Source: JANXMY01 sp965246745 (GTDB taxonomy: Bacteria; Armatimonadota; Armatimonadia; Armatimonadales; Capsulimonadaceae). Taken from it: a stretch of DNA of 64,000 nt. The notes under the pieces were generated by a model, which was not told where the DNA came from, ran no database searches, and worked only from the letters and a program-made list of their open reading frames with translations. Location of the stretch: assembly GCA_965246745.1 (NCBI GenBank), contig OZ251980.1, positions 1,054,001 through 1,118,000 of the forward strand, in the 5' to 3' direction. The translations under genes were made by a program, and so were the position numbers. This document shows, in pieces, positions 15,155 to 23,650 of this stretch (position 1 is the first letter of the stretch; each line of letters begins with the position of its first letter).

Positions 15155-17941
15155 CTAGTAAATTGATAGAAGCGAATTGTAAGATGTGGAGAGATTGATG
15201 TGGTTCTCCCAATGGTAGGGAATCTGCGGCACAAAATACAGATACCCTTTGCCTGGAAATGGATAGCCGCCGGCTAGCCAAGTTAGTGTTTGATCCCAAT
15301 CAACATATCCCTGACCCGCTTTTAGAAGTTGTCCTTCTCGATCAATGGAACCGTCTCCACCCCACGCCCCGCCGTACATGAAGGAGCCGTTTTGTTGCTG
15401 AGGCTGCTTGGCGGCAATGTTTTGAGCGATCGAGCTGACGCGCTTGATAATCATGGAGTTGCGGTTCTTCCACTTCCATTGCGGCTGCGGAGCGACCAGC
15501 GTAATCCAGCCGGTCAGCTTGGCTCCTCTTGAGATAATCGACCTGTCCGGTGGACCGTTCCTTACTATCTTTTGGTACTGCCCCCTGTAATTGAGGGCAA
15601 CCTGACCTTGCAGCGCTAACGGATTAGCCCCGCCTGTCACGAACTTCATCTGGAGCGGGCTTACGGCATCTCCGTAGAGCAAAACCCTTTCGGAGCCGGT
15701 CAGTGTTTGTCCGTTGACTGTAACCGTCTTCGGCCTCCCCGGCGTGACCAACTGATGGTGGTCAAAGTAATTGAATGTGACAGGCTGCCAGGCCGGGTCT
15801 TTGGAAGCATTAGAGCTTGTCAATACCACGCCCGCGTCTAGTTCTGTGTTGTAAACCCCGTTTATGAAACCACCTGTGTAAACATCTGCTGAATCTGACT
15901 CGCTTTTCAGTCCGCTGGGATTAAGCTGTATGTTTCCCGGAGTCGTAGAGGGGCTGGGGAAAATCAACTCGGTTGAAGACAGCCCCACATAACCCGGCAG
16001 ACTTATAATCTCCCTTTCGATCCCAAGCGACGGATCAAACTGGTGATTGAAATCTTGCTGAAAGTTTTGGGGTAGGGCAGACGGCTGTATCAAAGGCGTC
16101 GCTGCGTTCGGGTTGTTGATACCTGTCGCCGGCGTGTCAGGAGCCGGAACGGGAATGGTTTCGCCGTCGCTGAGAAGAAGCTGGTTATTGACGCTGTCGT
16201 ATAAGCCAGGCGCGGCATAAGCAGTGACAGGATCCCCCTCGGTATCCGCGCTCTCATACATCACTCCGTCGGGACCCTGCACCGTCAGCAAACCAACCTG
16301 AGCCGCAGTAAACTCCCCAGTGTTAGGATCAATGTCAGGAGGCAAAACCGTGTTGAGTTGAGATGTTTCTGCGTTCAAAATTTGAACCGGATCGCCAGTA
16401 TCCCACGGTACAGCCCCCGCCTGGGGAATGGCGCTGGCTTCGTTGCTCTGCGGTCCCTCGGTGCCGGACTGCACCGCCGTGACGACGTAGAAGTATTCCG
16501 TCCCCGCCGCAAGTCCCGCCGTATCTGAGTACATGAACGCATTTGTCATGCCGGGGCCAGGGTCGGCCGTGGATGCGCTGGAGGCAATCCGGGTGTAAGA
16601 GCCGCCGCTGACTATGCTACGGTACACATTGTAGCCGGACGCCCCGCTCACCCCGTTCCAGTACAGCGTGATCTTGTTTGCCCCGGTCGCCGCCGCCGTG
16701 AGAGAAGGCGCAACAATGGGTGGCGCAACAGGGTTGACTGTCACCGCTGCCGTTCCGCTGACACTGCCGCTGGTCGCCTTCACCGTCGCGCTGCCCGCCG
16801 CCGAACCCGCCGAGTAGACGCCCCCGCTCGTGATGCTCCCCACGCCCCCACTTGCCACCGACCAAGTGAACGCAGGCTGCGTTGCCAAAGCCGCCCCGAA
16901 CTGATCTTTCGCCATCGCCGTGAACGTCTGCGTCCCGCCCGTCGTCAGCGTCGCCGTGGAAGGCGCGACCGCGATACTCGTCAAGGTCTGGCTCACCGTC
17001 ACCGAAACGCTGCTGGTTGCAGAAAGCCCCCCGCCGTCCTTGAGCGTCACCTGCAAGCCGTAAGAACCCGCCTTCGTAAACGTCGCCGTCACGCTCTTCG
17101 CCGCGTTCGTCCCGCTGGCCGAGAACGTCACCGTTGCCGGGGGTGTGCCCGTCGTCGCCCAAGTGTACCTTAGGCCCGCTTCGCCCCCGTCATCGGCCCC
17201 CAGAACCGACAAGGCCGCCGTAGTTCCTGTTGCCGGGTTCGGGCTGGCTTTCGCTGCCGCCTGCACCGTCGGCGCGGCGTTCGTCACCGTGACCGCCGCC
17301 GTGCCGCTGACCGTGCCGCTTGCCGCCTTCACCGTCGCACTGCCCGCTGCCGTGCCCGACGAGTACAGGCCCGACGCGCTGACCGTGCCCACGCCGCTTG
17401 CCACCGACCAGGTGAACGATGGCTGGGTTGCCAAAGCCGTGCCGTTCTGGTCTTTAGCGACCGCCGTGAACTGCTGCGTTTTGTTTAGGCTCAGGCTGGC
17501 CGATGCCGGAGAGACCACAATGCTTGTCAGCACCGAGGCAGCCGCCGGCGCGGCGTGGACTTCGGGGGTTGCCGGGCCGGAAACGTCATCGGTGTTGACC
17601 GCGCGAAGCGTGTAGTAGTACGTCGTGCCGCTCTTGACGGCGGTGTCGGTGTAACTCGTGCCGGAAAGAGGGCTTTGATACGGCGTCGTTCCTTCGGCCC
17701 CGGACGCGGTGGCCCGATACAAGCTGTAGTAGGAAGCATAGGTCGGAGCGGTCCAGGTCAAAGCTATAGCGGTGCCGCTTGGGGTCGCGGTGAAGTTTGC
17801 GGGGGCAGCGGGCACGGGCGGACGGGTCACATCGGCAGAGGCGGCGAGGGCGCTCAGGAGCAAGCAGGCAAGGCCGATGAGGCAAATCAGTCTAACGCCG
17901 AGAAGGCCAAGCCGATGAGGCCGGAGCGATGAGGTAAGCAT
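15155..17941 (-). CDS. Exported fibronectin type III / Ig-like multidomain protein
   Basis: The product has 928 residues. A signal peptide (about 1-36, ending ASA) is followed by a fibronectin III domain (about 45-130, PAAPANFTATPSGTAIALTW), a BIG2-type Ig domain (LTSIVVSPASASLSLNKTQQFTAVAKDQNG), a PKD/Ig-like segment, a second BIG2 domain (LTSIAVAPSTATLTTGG), a second fibronectin domain, and a long C-terminal region without recognised domains that ends LSTSYNSLLSIY. Such proteins are cell-surface or secreted binding proteins. The C-terminal half has lower GC than the N-terminal half. It and the beta-propeller gene sit between two copies of the gyrA 3' end. Confidence 0.75.
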   Translation of the reverse strand: MLTSSLRPHRLGLLGVRLICLIGLACLLLSALAASADVTRPPVPAAPANFTATPSGTAIALTWTAPTYASYYSLYRATASGAEGTTPYQSPLSGTSYTDTAVKSGTTYYYTLRAVNTDDVSGPATPEVHAAPAAASVLTSIVVSPASASLSLNKTQQFTAVAKDQNGTALATQPSFTWSVASGVGTVSASGLYSSGTAAGSATVKAASGTVSGTAAVTVTNAAPTVQAAAKASPNPATGTTAALSVLGADDGGEAGLRYTWATTGTPPATVTFSASGTNAAKSVTATFTKAGSYGLQVTLKDGGGLSATSSVSVTVSQTLTSIAVAPSTATLTTGGTQTFTAMAKDQFGAALATQPAFTWSVASGGVGSITSGGVYSAGSAAGSATVKATSGSVSGTAAVTVNPVAPPIVAPSLTAAATGANKITLYWNGVSGASGYNVYRSIVSGGSYTRIASSASTADPGPGMTNAFMYSDTAGLAAGTEYFYVVTAVQSGTEGPQSNEASAIPQAGAVPWDTGDPVQILNAETSQLNTVLPPDIDPNTGEFTAAQVGLLTVQGPDGVMYESADTEGDPVTAYAAPGLYDSVNNQLLLSDGETIPVPAPDTPATGINNPNAATPLIQPSALPQNFQQDFNHQFDPSLGIEREIISLPGYVGLSSTELIFPSPSTTPGNIQLNPSGLKSESDSADVYTGGFINGVYNTELDAGVVLTSSNASKDPAWQPVTFNYFDHHQLVTPGRPKTVTVNGQTLTGSERVLLYGDAVSPLQMKFVTGGANPLALQGQVALNYRGQYQKIVRNGPPDRSIISRGAKLTGWITLVAPQPQWKWKNRNSMIIKRVSSIAQNIAAKQPQQQNGSFMYGGAWGGDGSIDREGQLLKAGQGYVDWDQTLTWLAGGYPFPGKGYLYFVPQIPYHWENHINLSTSYNSLLSIY

Positions 17942-18122
17942 GGTGTTTCCGATCTTCCGTCAAGTCGTCAGCGAACTTTTCGAGAATGAATGGACACGCG
18001 ATGCCTCAGGGGAGTGCCTAAACTGCGGGCAGAGCCGGGAGGTATTGCTATCATAACACACTTTTGCGGGATTTGCGTTATGAGCAGAATTTATTTTTTG
18101 ACTGACTTCAAACCGCAGCAAG

Positions 18123-18150
18123 AAGCCCCGGCGCAAACGCGCCGGGGCTT
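18123..18150 (-). terminator. Terminator downstream of gyrA
   Basis: A 12-bp perfect stem (18123-18134 with 18139-18150) has loop AAAC on the plus strand. The run of T on the minus strand is short. It matches the stem behind the gyrA remnant at 13527. Confidence 0.7.
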
Positions 18151-18179
18151 TTCCCATCTATCGCTTTATGGCACAACTT

Positions 18180-21100
18180 CTACGGCACGACTTCTTCGGC
18201 GGGAAGCTTGCCGTCTATCATGCGCTCGACGCTTGCCACGCGGTCGTCGTCGGCGACGTTGATGGCGCGGACGCCCTGGGTGTTGCGGCTCAGCGACCGA
18301 ATATCGTCCACCCGCAGGTGGATCGTGATGCCTTCGCGGGTCATAATCAGCAAACGATCCTCGGGGCTGACAATCTTGGCGTCCACGATGTCGCCGGTCT
18401 TGTCGGACAGCGACATGGTGAGGATGCCGAGGCCGCCCCGGTCGGTCACGCGGTATTCTTTCATCGGGGTCCGCTTGGAAATCCCGCGCTCGCTGATGAC
18501 CAGGAGGTCCAGCTCGGGCTGGATGACCCCCATGCCGACGACGTAATCGTCTTTGGCTTCCGAAAGCCGGATGCCGCGCACCCCGCCCGCCGCCCGGCCC
18601 CGCGCCGGGACTTTGTCTTCAGAAAAGCGGATCGCCATGCCCTTGCGCGTCACCAGAATAATCTCATCGCGGCCCGACGTGTGCGCGACCCAGCGCAAAG
18701 CGTCGTTTTCTTCAATATCAAAGACGTTCAAGCCGTTGTTGCGTAGGTTCGTGAACTCGGCCAGCTTGGTGCGCTTGACTTCCCCGCGCTCGGTCGCAAA
18801 CAGCAGAAAGCCCTCGACATCTTTGTACTCTTTCATCGGCACCGTCGCCGTGATCCGCTCGCCGGGCTGGATATTGAGCAGGTTGATAATCGCCGTGCCC
18901 ATCGCGGTGCGCGACGTTTGCGGGACTTCGTAGGCTTTCAGGCGGTAGACCCGGCCCCGGTCGGTGAAGAACAAAATGTAGTGGTGGGTGGTCGCCACAA
19001 ACAAATGCTCCACCGTGTCTTCTTCTTTGGTCGCCGCGCCGATCCGGCCTTTGCCGCCCCGGTGCTGGGTCGGGTAGGTTTCTTTCGGCACCCGCTTAAT
19101 GTAGCCGTCGCGGGTGATCGAGACGATCATTTCTTCTTCGGGGATCAGGTCCTCGTCGCCGATTTCCTCGGCTTCCATCGGGACGATGCGTGACCGGCGC
19201 TCGTCGCCGTATTTGTCGCGCAGCGCTTTCATCTCCTGCTTGATGATCTGGACCAAACGCGCGGGACTGGCAAGAATGTCCTCAAAGAACGCAATCTGCT
19301 TCAAGAGTTCTTTGTACTCGTTTTCCAGCCGCTCGCGCTCAAGGCCCGTCAGCGCCCGAAGCTGCATGACCAGAATGGCATCCGCCTGAAGCTGGGACAG
19401 CGTAAAGCGCGACATCATCTCATTGCGGGCCAGCTCGGGGGTGCGCGACGCCCGAATGAGCGCAATGATCTCGTCCAAAACGTCGAGCGCGATCTGCAAA
19501 CCCTCTAAGATATGGGCGCGGGCTTTGGCCTTGTTCAGCTCGAACAGCGTCCGGCGCGTCACCACTTCCCGGCGGTGGTCCAAAAAGAAGCCGAGGGCGT
19601 CTTTAAGCGTCAAGATGCGCGGCTGACCGTCCACCAAAGCCAGCATGTTCACGCCGAAGGTCGTTCGGAGCGGCGTGTGCTTCAGGAGAAAGTTCAGCAC
19701 TTTCTTCGGGTACGCTTCGCGCTTCAGGGTCACGACAATTTTCATGCCGGTCCGGTCGGAGTAGTCGTTGAGGTCCGCGATGCCCTCAATCTTTTTTTGC
19801 TTGACCAGCTCGGCGATCTGCTCGATCAAGCGCGATTTGATGACCTGGTAGGGCAATTCCGTGACGACAATCTGATTGCGTCCGTTTTCAATCGGCTCAA
19901 TGGTCGTCCGGGCCTGCATGACTACGGACCCGCGCCCGGTCGCATACGCCGACCGGATGCCTTTGGTGCCGAGTATCAGCCCGGCGGTCGGAAAGTCGGG
20001 GCCTTTGATAAATGTCATCAGCTCGTCTACATCGGCGTCCGGGTTGTCCAACAGATGGATCGCGCCGTCGCAGACTTCGCGCAGGTTCTGCGGCGGGATA
20101 TTGGTCGCCATGCCGACCGCGATCCCCGACCCGCCGTTGCACAAAAAGTTCGGGAACTTCGACGGCAGCACGACAGGCTCGCGCCGGGTCTGGTCATAGT
20201 TCTCGGTCCAGTCCACGGTATCCCGGTCCAAATCTTGCAGCATCTCCATCGCAAACGGGGCCATCCGGGCCTCCGTGTAGCGCTGAGCGGCCGGCGGGTC
20301 TGCATCAATGGAATTGTGAACAAAAACGCCGCCGGTCAATAAGAAGTTGTGATGCTCGTCTACTGTGATGTCGTAGACATCCGCTTTCTCATCAAGCCAT
20401 TTGACTGAAACGACTTTGTGATTGTAAGTCTGTGCCGCCGCCAAAAGCTCCTCAAAACTGTCGTAATAGGACAGTGCCGTTGCAAGGCGCGGAACCCAAT
20501 TCTGCGTCCGGCTGGCTTCGTACCGCTCTGGGGTTACACCGCCGGGGCCAAACTGTGCCAGCAGCGAGGAGCCGTAGCGGGCAACTTTTTGACGCATAAT
20601 TTGGCGCTTGTAGTCCGGCGACTTCCATTTTTCGGTCAAGGCCGTCGCTGCAAAGGCCGCAACGTCCGCCATATAATCAGGATTTTGTTCTATCCGTCGT
20701 GCGTGGTCAGCCTGCCGTGCCGCCCGGTTCGCTTCGCGGAAGCCTTCGTTCTGCCACTGCCGCGTGATTTTTTCTCGGTGCATTTCTCGTGCGCCTGCGA
20801 CGCTCCATGATGCCTGTGCCATGCGCGAGAAGTGCCCGTCGGCATATTTTGCTCGGTAAGCCGGGTCACGCCAAAGCGCCTTCGCATTCGCGCTTAACTT
20901 GGCACGGAGGTCAGGAGATGCCATCGCTGTGACAATCGCCGCCGTGATCTCAGCGCGTTTCGCGTCGCTGCCCCACATCGCTCGGCTTTTTTCGCTGAGT
21001 ATCCGGGCGACATTTTGTTTCTGCTGCGCGGTCAAAGGCTGCTTTTCAATCCCCGCCAGAGCAATACTCATACGGGCGCGGTAATCGGCATCCGCCCACA

Positions 21101-22310
21101 GCGCTTTCATGCGCCGCGAGATTTCCGCGCAGGCCGCCGGATCGTCGGCAAACTTGGCTTTTAGAGAAACAGAAACGCGTCTGCCGTTTTCAGCACGGAA
21201 CGCCGCATCGCGGTTCTGGCTTGCCATTCGGCGGCGGCGCGTCTCACGCACTTCCGGGTGCTGAGCATAATAATTTCGGACACCTTCGCGCTGAGTTTTG
21301 CGGAAAGTTTCGTCGTTCCACAACTCCGCCAAATGCTCGGCGTGGACGTGCAAATGCGCTAGAAATGTCATGCGCTCGATGTTTGCAGGGCGGTTGTCCC
21401 AACGATTGAAGTTCTTGTGATGACGAACAAATGGGCCGTGGATTGAGCGAGCCTGTCCGCGCTGTGCATTGTAGTCATCCGCCAGACGATGTACAAATTC
21501 GTACTCGCCGGTTTTCGGCTGCTGCACACGCAAGTATTCATTCAAGCCCGGCTTAACCGCAGCCGTATCAAAGTATCCCGGCATGAGGCTGTCTTGCAGC
21601 GTTAAATGCCGGGCTTCTTTATACGAGCCGTCTCGCAGCAGGAACCGATGGTCCGGCGTACAGCGGATTTGTTCGCCGTTGTCCAGCGTCACTTGGACAA
21701 GTTCCGCGCCCTGCCGGGTGACTCGCGCGTGACGGCCTTCGCCAATAACAATCCGGCCCTCGGCGTTCACTGAATAGACATGAAAGATTTCGTCAGCGGG
21801 AAGCGCGGCAAGCTCCGCAAAGGATTTGTCCGTGCCGTCCAGCAGCTTGATTTTCGTGTCCCCGGTAAAGCAGCCGAAATTCCCTTGCCCGTCTACGAGC
21901 AGGTAGCGCATGTTGAAGTCCTGCGCCATCCGCACCATTGTCGCATACAAGGCGGCGTCGCCGTGCGGGTGATAGTTGCCCATACATTCACCGACGATTT
22001 TGGCGGATTTGCGGTGCTGGCCGGCGGGGGTCAGGTTCAGGTCGCTCATGGCCATCAGAATGCGGCGGTGGACCGGCTTGAGGCCGTCGCGGACATCGGG
22101 GAGGGCGCGGGCAATGATGGTGGACATGGCGTAGTCGAGGTACGACTGACGCATTTCGTCTTCAATGGAAACGTTGTAGACGTCGCGCCCGATGTTCTGC
22201 GGGGCGGCGACGACCAGCGTGTTTCCGGCTTCTTCGGGAAGAGCAGACGGGTCGGCATCGGGGGTCAAATCGGAAGCGAGATCGGGGGGAGTGAGTTCTT
22301 CGTCAGCCAT
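18180..22310 (-). CDS. gyrA: DNA gyrase subunit A precursor containing an intein
   Basis: The precursor is 1,376 residues; removing the 520-residue intein leaves an 856-residue GyrA, close to the usual length. The N-extein has the winged-helix/tower opening (SYLDYAMSTIIARALPDVRDGLKPVHRRIL) up to YLLVDGQGNFG. The C-extein resumes with SIDADPPAAQRYTEARM, where Tyr678 of the precursor is the DNA-cleaving tyrosine. The C-terminal beta-pinwheel includes the GyrA box-like QHRGGKG. GyrA with GyrB introduces negative supercoils using ATP. The intein interrupts the active site, so gyrase depends on protein splicing. gyrB is not in the window. The tail is acidic. A partial second copy of the 3' end lies 4.6 kb away. 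Confidence 0.96.
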   Translation of the reverse strand: MADEELTPPDLASDLTPDADPSALPEEAGNTLVVAAPQNIGRDVYNVSIEDEMRQSYLDYAMSTIIARALPDVRDGLKPVHRRILMAMSDLNLTPAGQHRKSAKIVGECMGNYHPHGDAALYATMVRMAQDFNMRYLLVDGQGNFGCFTGDTKIKLLDGTDKSFAELAALPADEIFHVYSVNAEGRIVIGEGRHARVTRQGAELVQVTLDNGEQIRCTPDHRFLLRDGSYKEARHLTLQDSLMPGYFDTAAVKPGLNEYLRVQQPKTGEYEFVHRLADDYNAQRGQARSIHGPFVRHHKNFNRWDNRPANIERMTFLAHLHVHAEHLAELWNDETFRKTQREGVRNYYAQHPEVRETRRRRMASQNRDAAFRAENGRRVSVSLKAKFADDPAACAEISRRMKALWADADYRARMSIALAGIEKQPLTAQQKQNVARILSEKSRAMWGSDAKRAEITAAIVTAMASPDLRAKLSANAKALWRDPAYRAKYADGHFSRMAQASWSVAGAREMHREKITRQWQNEGFREANRAARQADHARRIEQNPDYMADVAAFAATALTEKWKSPDYKRQIMRQKVARYGSSLLAQFGPGGVTPERYEASRTQNWVPRLATALSYYDSFEELLAAAQTYNHKVVSVKWLDEKADVYDITVDEHHNFLLTGGVFVHNSIDADPPAAQRYTEARMAPFAMEMLQDLDRDTVDWTENYDQTRREPVVLPSKFPNFLCNGGSGIAVGMATNIPPQNLREVCDGAIHLLDNPDADVDELMTFIKGPDFPTAGLILGTKGIRSAYATGRGSVVMQARTTIEPIENGRNQIVVTELPYQVIKSRLIEQIAELVKQKKIEGIADLNDYSDRTGMKIVVTLKREAYPKKVLNFLLKHTPLRTTFGVNMLALVDGQPRILTLKDALGFFLDHRREVVTRRTLFELNKAKARAHILEGLQIALDVLDEIIALIRASRTPELARNEMMSRFTLSQLQADAILVMQLRALTGLERERLENEYKELLKQIAFFEDILASPARLVQIIKQEMKALRDKYGDERRSRIVPMEAEEIGDEDLIPEEEMIVSITRDGYIKRVPKETYPTQHRGGKGRIGAATKEEDTVEHLFVATTHHYILFFTDRGRVYRLKAYEVPQTSRTAMGTAIINLLNIQPGERITATVPMKEYKDVEGFLLFATERGEVKRTKLAEFTNLRNNGLNVFDIEENDALRWVAHTSGRDEIILVTRKGMAIRFSEDKVPARGRAAGGVRGIRLSEAKDDYVVGMGVIQPELDLLVISERGISKRTPMKEYRVTDRGGLGILTMSLSDKTGDIVDAKIVSPEDRLLIMTREGITIHLRVDDIRSLSRNTQGVRAINVADDDRVASVERMIDGKLPAEEVVP
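20313..21872 (-). mobile_element. GyrA intein with HNH homing endonuclease
   Basis: The intein is 520 residues, precursor 147-666. It starts with Cys147 (CFTGDTKIKL), has block B CTPDHRFLL with Thr and His, and ends VYDITVDEHHNFLLTGGVFVHN before Ser+1. All splicing residues are thus present. Between the splicing blocks, residues 296-323 form an HNH-type site (HHKNFNRWDNRPANIERM, then HLHVH), followed by about 250 residues of repeated alanine/arginine-rich helices resembling NUMOD3-like DNA-binding repeats (ALWRDPAYRAKYAD, ALWADADYRARM). Most described GyrA inteins at this site are small or carry a LAGLIDADG nuclease, so the HNH arrangement is unusual as far as I know. The endonuclease frame is open and probably active. 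Confidence 0.93.
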
Positions 22311-22458
22311 TGCTTGTCCTTTACAGTGTGGTACACAGCGTCATAAATCGCTACACGGGGAAAACTCGCGAGGGGGCGAGCTTTTCGAGTAATTTGGTGT
22401 GTATATTATACTGTAATTGACAGCGAATGTCAAGGAATAGGCCCGAAGGCAGGCAAAA

Positions 22459-22489
22459 GCCGCCCGGCTCCCTGGGGGAGCCGGGCGGC
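22459..22489 (-). terminator. Terminator of the cysteine-rich protein operon
   Basis: GCCGCCCGGCTCC (22459-22471) pairs with the inverted copy ending at 22489. On the minus strand the stem is followed by TTTT. It lies 33 bp downstream of the small cysteine-rich gene. Confidence 0.85.
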
Positions 22490-22521
22490 ATCTTCGGGCC
22501 GGGATTTTCTTGCGCCGGCCG

Positions 22522-22803
22522 TTATGGGGCGCAGCAGCTCATCCGGGCGCAGCCGCAGGCGGATGTGCAGGCGGCGGATACCGGATCGCAGCACGCGCCC
22601 TCGCAGCAGTCGGGCATCGCGCCGCAGGCGGCGTCGGCGCAGCACGCGCTGTTCTGGGCGCAGGCTGCTCCGCAGGCGGCGGCGGCGAGGGCCGCCTGAA
22701 CAATCACGGGTTTCGGCGAGGGGGCATGAACCGCCGCCTGCGCCGTGGAAAGGCCGGTGAAGGCCAGCGCCGCAAGCGCGGCAAGCGTAACGATGTTTTT
22801 CAA
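22522..22803 (-). CDS. Small secreted cysteine-rich protein
   Basis: The product has 93 residues, read from TTG 22803; AGGAG stands 8 bp upstream and the next residues LKNIVTLAALAALAFTGLSTAQA form a clear signal peptide. The mature part is alanine-rich with about fifteen cysteines, mostly as CC or CxxxC pairs (CGAACAQNSACCADAACGAMPDCC and so on; ends SCCAP). Such composition suggests metal binding or a disulfide-rich envelope protein; neither is shown. Its start overlaps the stop of an upstream, also cysteine-containing, secreted protein by TTGA. No family recognised. Confidence 0.65.
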   Translation of the reverse strand: MKNIVTLAALAALAFTGLSTAQAAVHAPSPKPVIVQAALAAAACGAACAQNSACCADAACGAMPDCCEGACCDPVSAACTSACGCARMSCCAP

Positions 22804-23213
22804 GAGGATACTCCTAAATAAAAGCGAATCAGTGAAAGATAAATGCAGTGGAGAGGGGGGCTGAATGGCGGCCCGCGCGGCCTGCCGGGGCAACGGCGCG
22901 GGCGGGAGAAACGCACCGGCGCGGCGTCTCGCTGCGGGCAGGCGGCGGGCGCGAAAAGGAGAAAACGAGGCGCGGCGGCAGGGAGCAGCCCCGGAGAAAA
23001 CACGGTCAGACGCGCCGGCGGCACGGCCCGCGCAAACGGGGCGGGAAAAGCGGCGCAGGCGCTGAGGCGCATTCCCGGCGGACAGCAGGGCAGCGGGCAG
23101 GCGGCAAGGGTCGGCGCGGGCGCTTGGCGGCAGCAGGCAGGCAAAGCCGCGCCGGCGGGAACGAGGCCGGCCAGCCACAGAAAAACCGTGGCCCAAAGCT
23201 GAAGGGAGCGCAT
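22800..23213 (-). CDS. Putative secreted Cys/Pro-rich protein
   Basis: The product has about 137 residues, starting at ATG 23213 (a GTG precedes it in frame). A signal peptide is plausible (MRSLQLWATVFLWLAGLVPAGA). The mature part has CC and CPLPCCPPG motifs, then a proline/alanine/arginine-rich tail ending IYLSLIRFYLGVSS. Its stop overlaps the TTG of the next gene. Composition is biased and I know no family, so this may be a chance open frame. The signal peptide and coupling to a second cysteine-rich gene are the support. Metal or copper handling is a guess from context. Confidence 0.4.
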   Translation of the reverse strand: MRSLQLWATVFLWLAGLVPAGAALPACCRQAPAPTLAACPLPCCPPGMRLSACAAFPAPFARAVPPARLTVFSPGLLPAAAPRFLLFAPAACPQRDAAPVRFSRPRRCPGRPRGPPFSPPLHCIYLSLIRFYLGVSS

Positions 23214-23255
23214 CACTGCCGAGAGTATACCCGGCAGCGGCGCAAAACGCTTTCT

Positions 23256-23621
23256 TTACGCCGCGCCGGACTGGGAGTCGCCGAACTCTGTGTCGCTAAG
23301 GCCGACGCTGCGGCGCAGCTCGGACAGCACGGCGGGCGGGACTTGGCGCAGAAAATACGACCCGGCGAACAACACAATGCCGATGTCGTCGAGAGCGCCG
23401 ACCACCGGGATAAACTGCGGGATGTTCAGCGGGCTGACGGCAAACACCAGCGCCCCGATGAGAACGGCTTTGGCGGTCGGCGGAACACGCGGGTCGAGGA
23501 GGAGCAGGCGATACAAAGCAAGCTGCTTGGGGGCGGAGCGAGCCAAAAGCGCGGCGGCTTTCCAGCCGCCGACCCGGCGGGTCATCCCCCAAAAGCGCCA
23601 CAGTTGTTTCCAAAGGTTCAT
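23256..23621 (-). CDS. YkvA/DUF1232-family membrane protein
   Basis: The product has 121 residues; the start at 23621 is preferred because the longer frame has no homology-like sequence. The family core is LYRLLLLDPRVPPTAKAVLIGALVFAVSPLNIPQFIPVVGALDDIGIVLFA, with the SPxDxxPxxxxxGxxDD-like pattern and two hydrophobic helices. The function of this family is not established. It is 30 bp downstream of the diguanylate cyclase on the same strand. Confidence 0.8.
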   Translation of the reverse strand: MNLWKQLWRFWGMTRRVGGWKAAALLARSAPKQLALYRLLLLDPRVPPTAKAVLIGALVFAVSPLNIPQFIPVVGALDDIGIVLFAGSYFLRQVPPAVLSELRRSVGLSDTEFGDSQSGAA

Positions 23622-23650
23622 GCGCTTGTTATTCCCTGTTTCGCGGAAAC

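Noticed and set aside
15155..15299. Overlapping minus-strand gene (14961-15299)
   Set aside because: It lies in another frame across the end of the fibronectin protein and the start of the propeller gene, without a domain.
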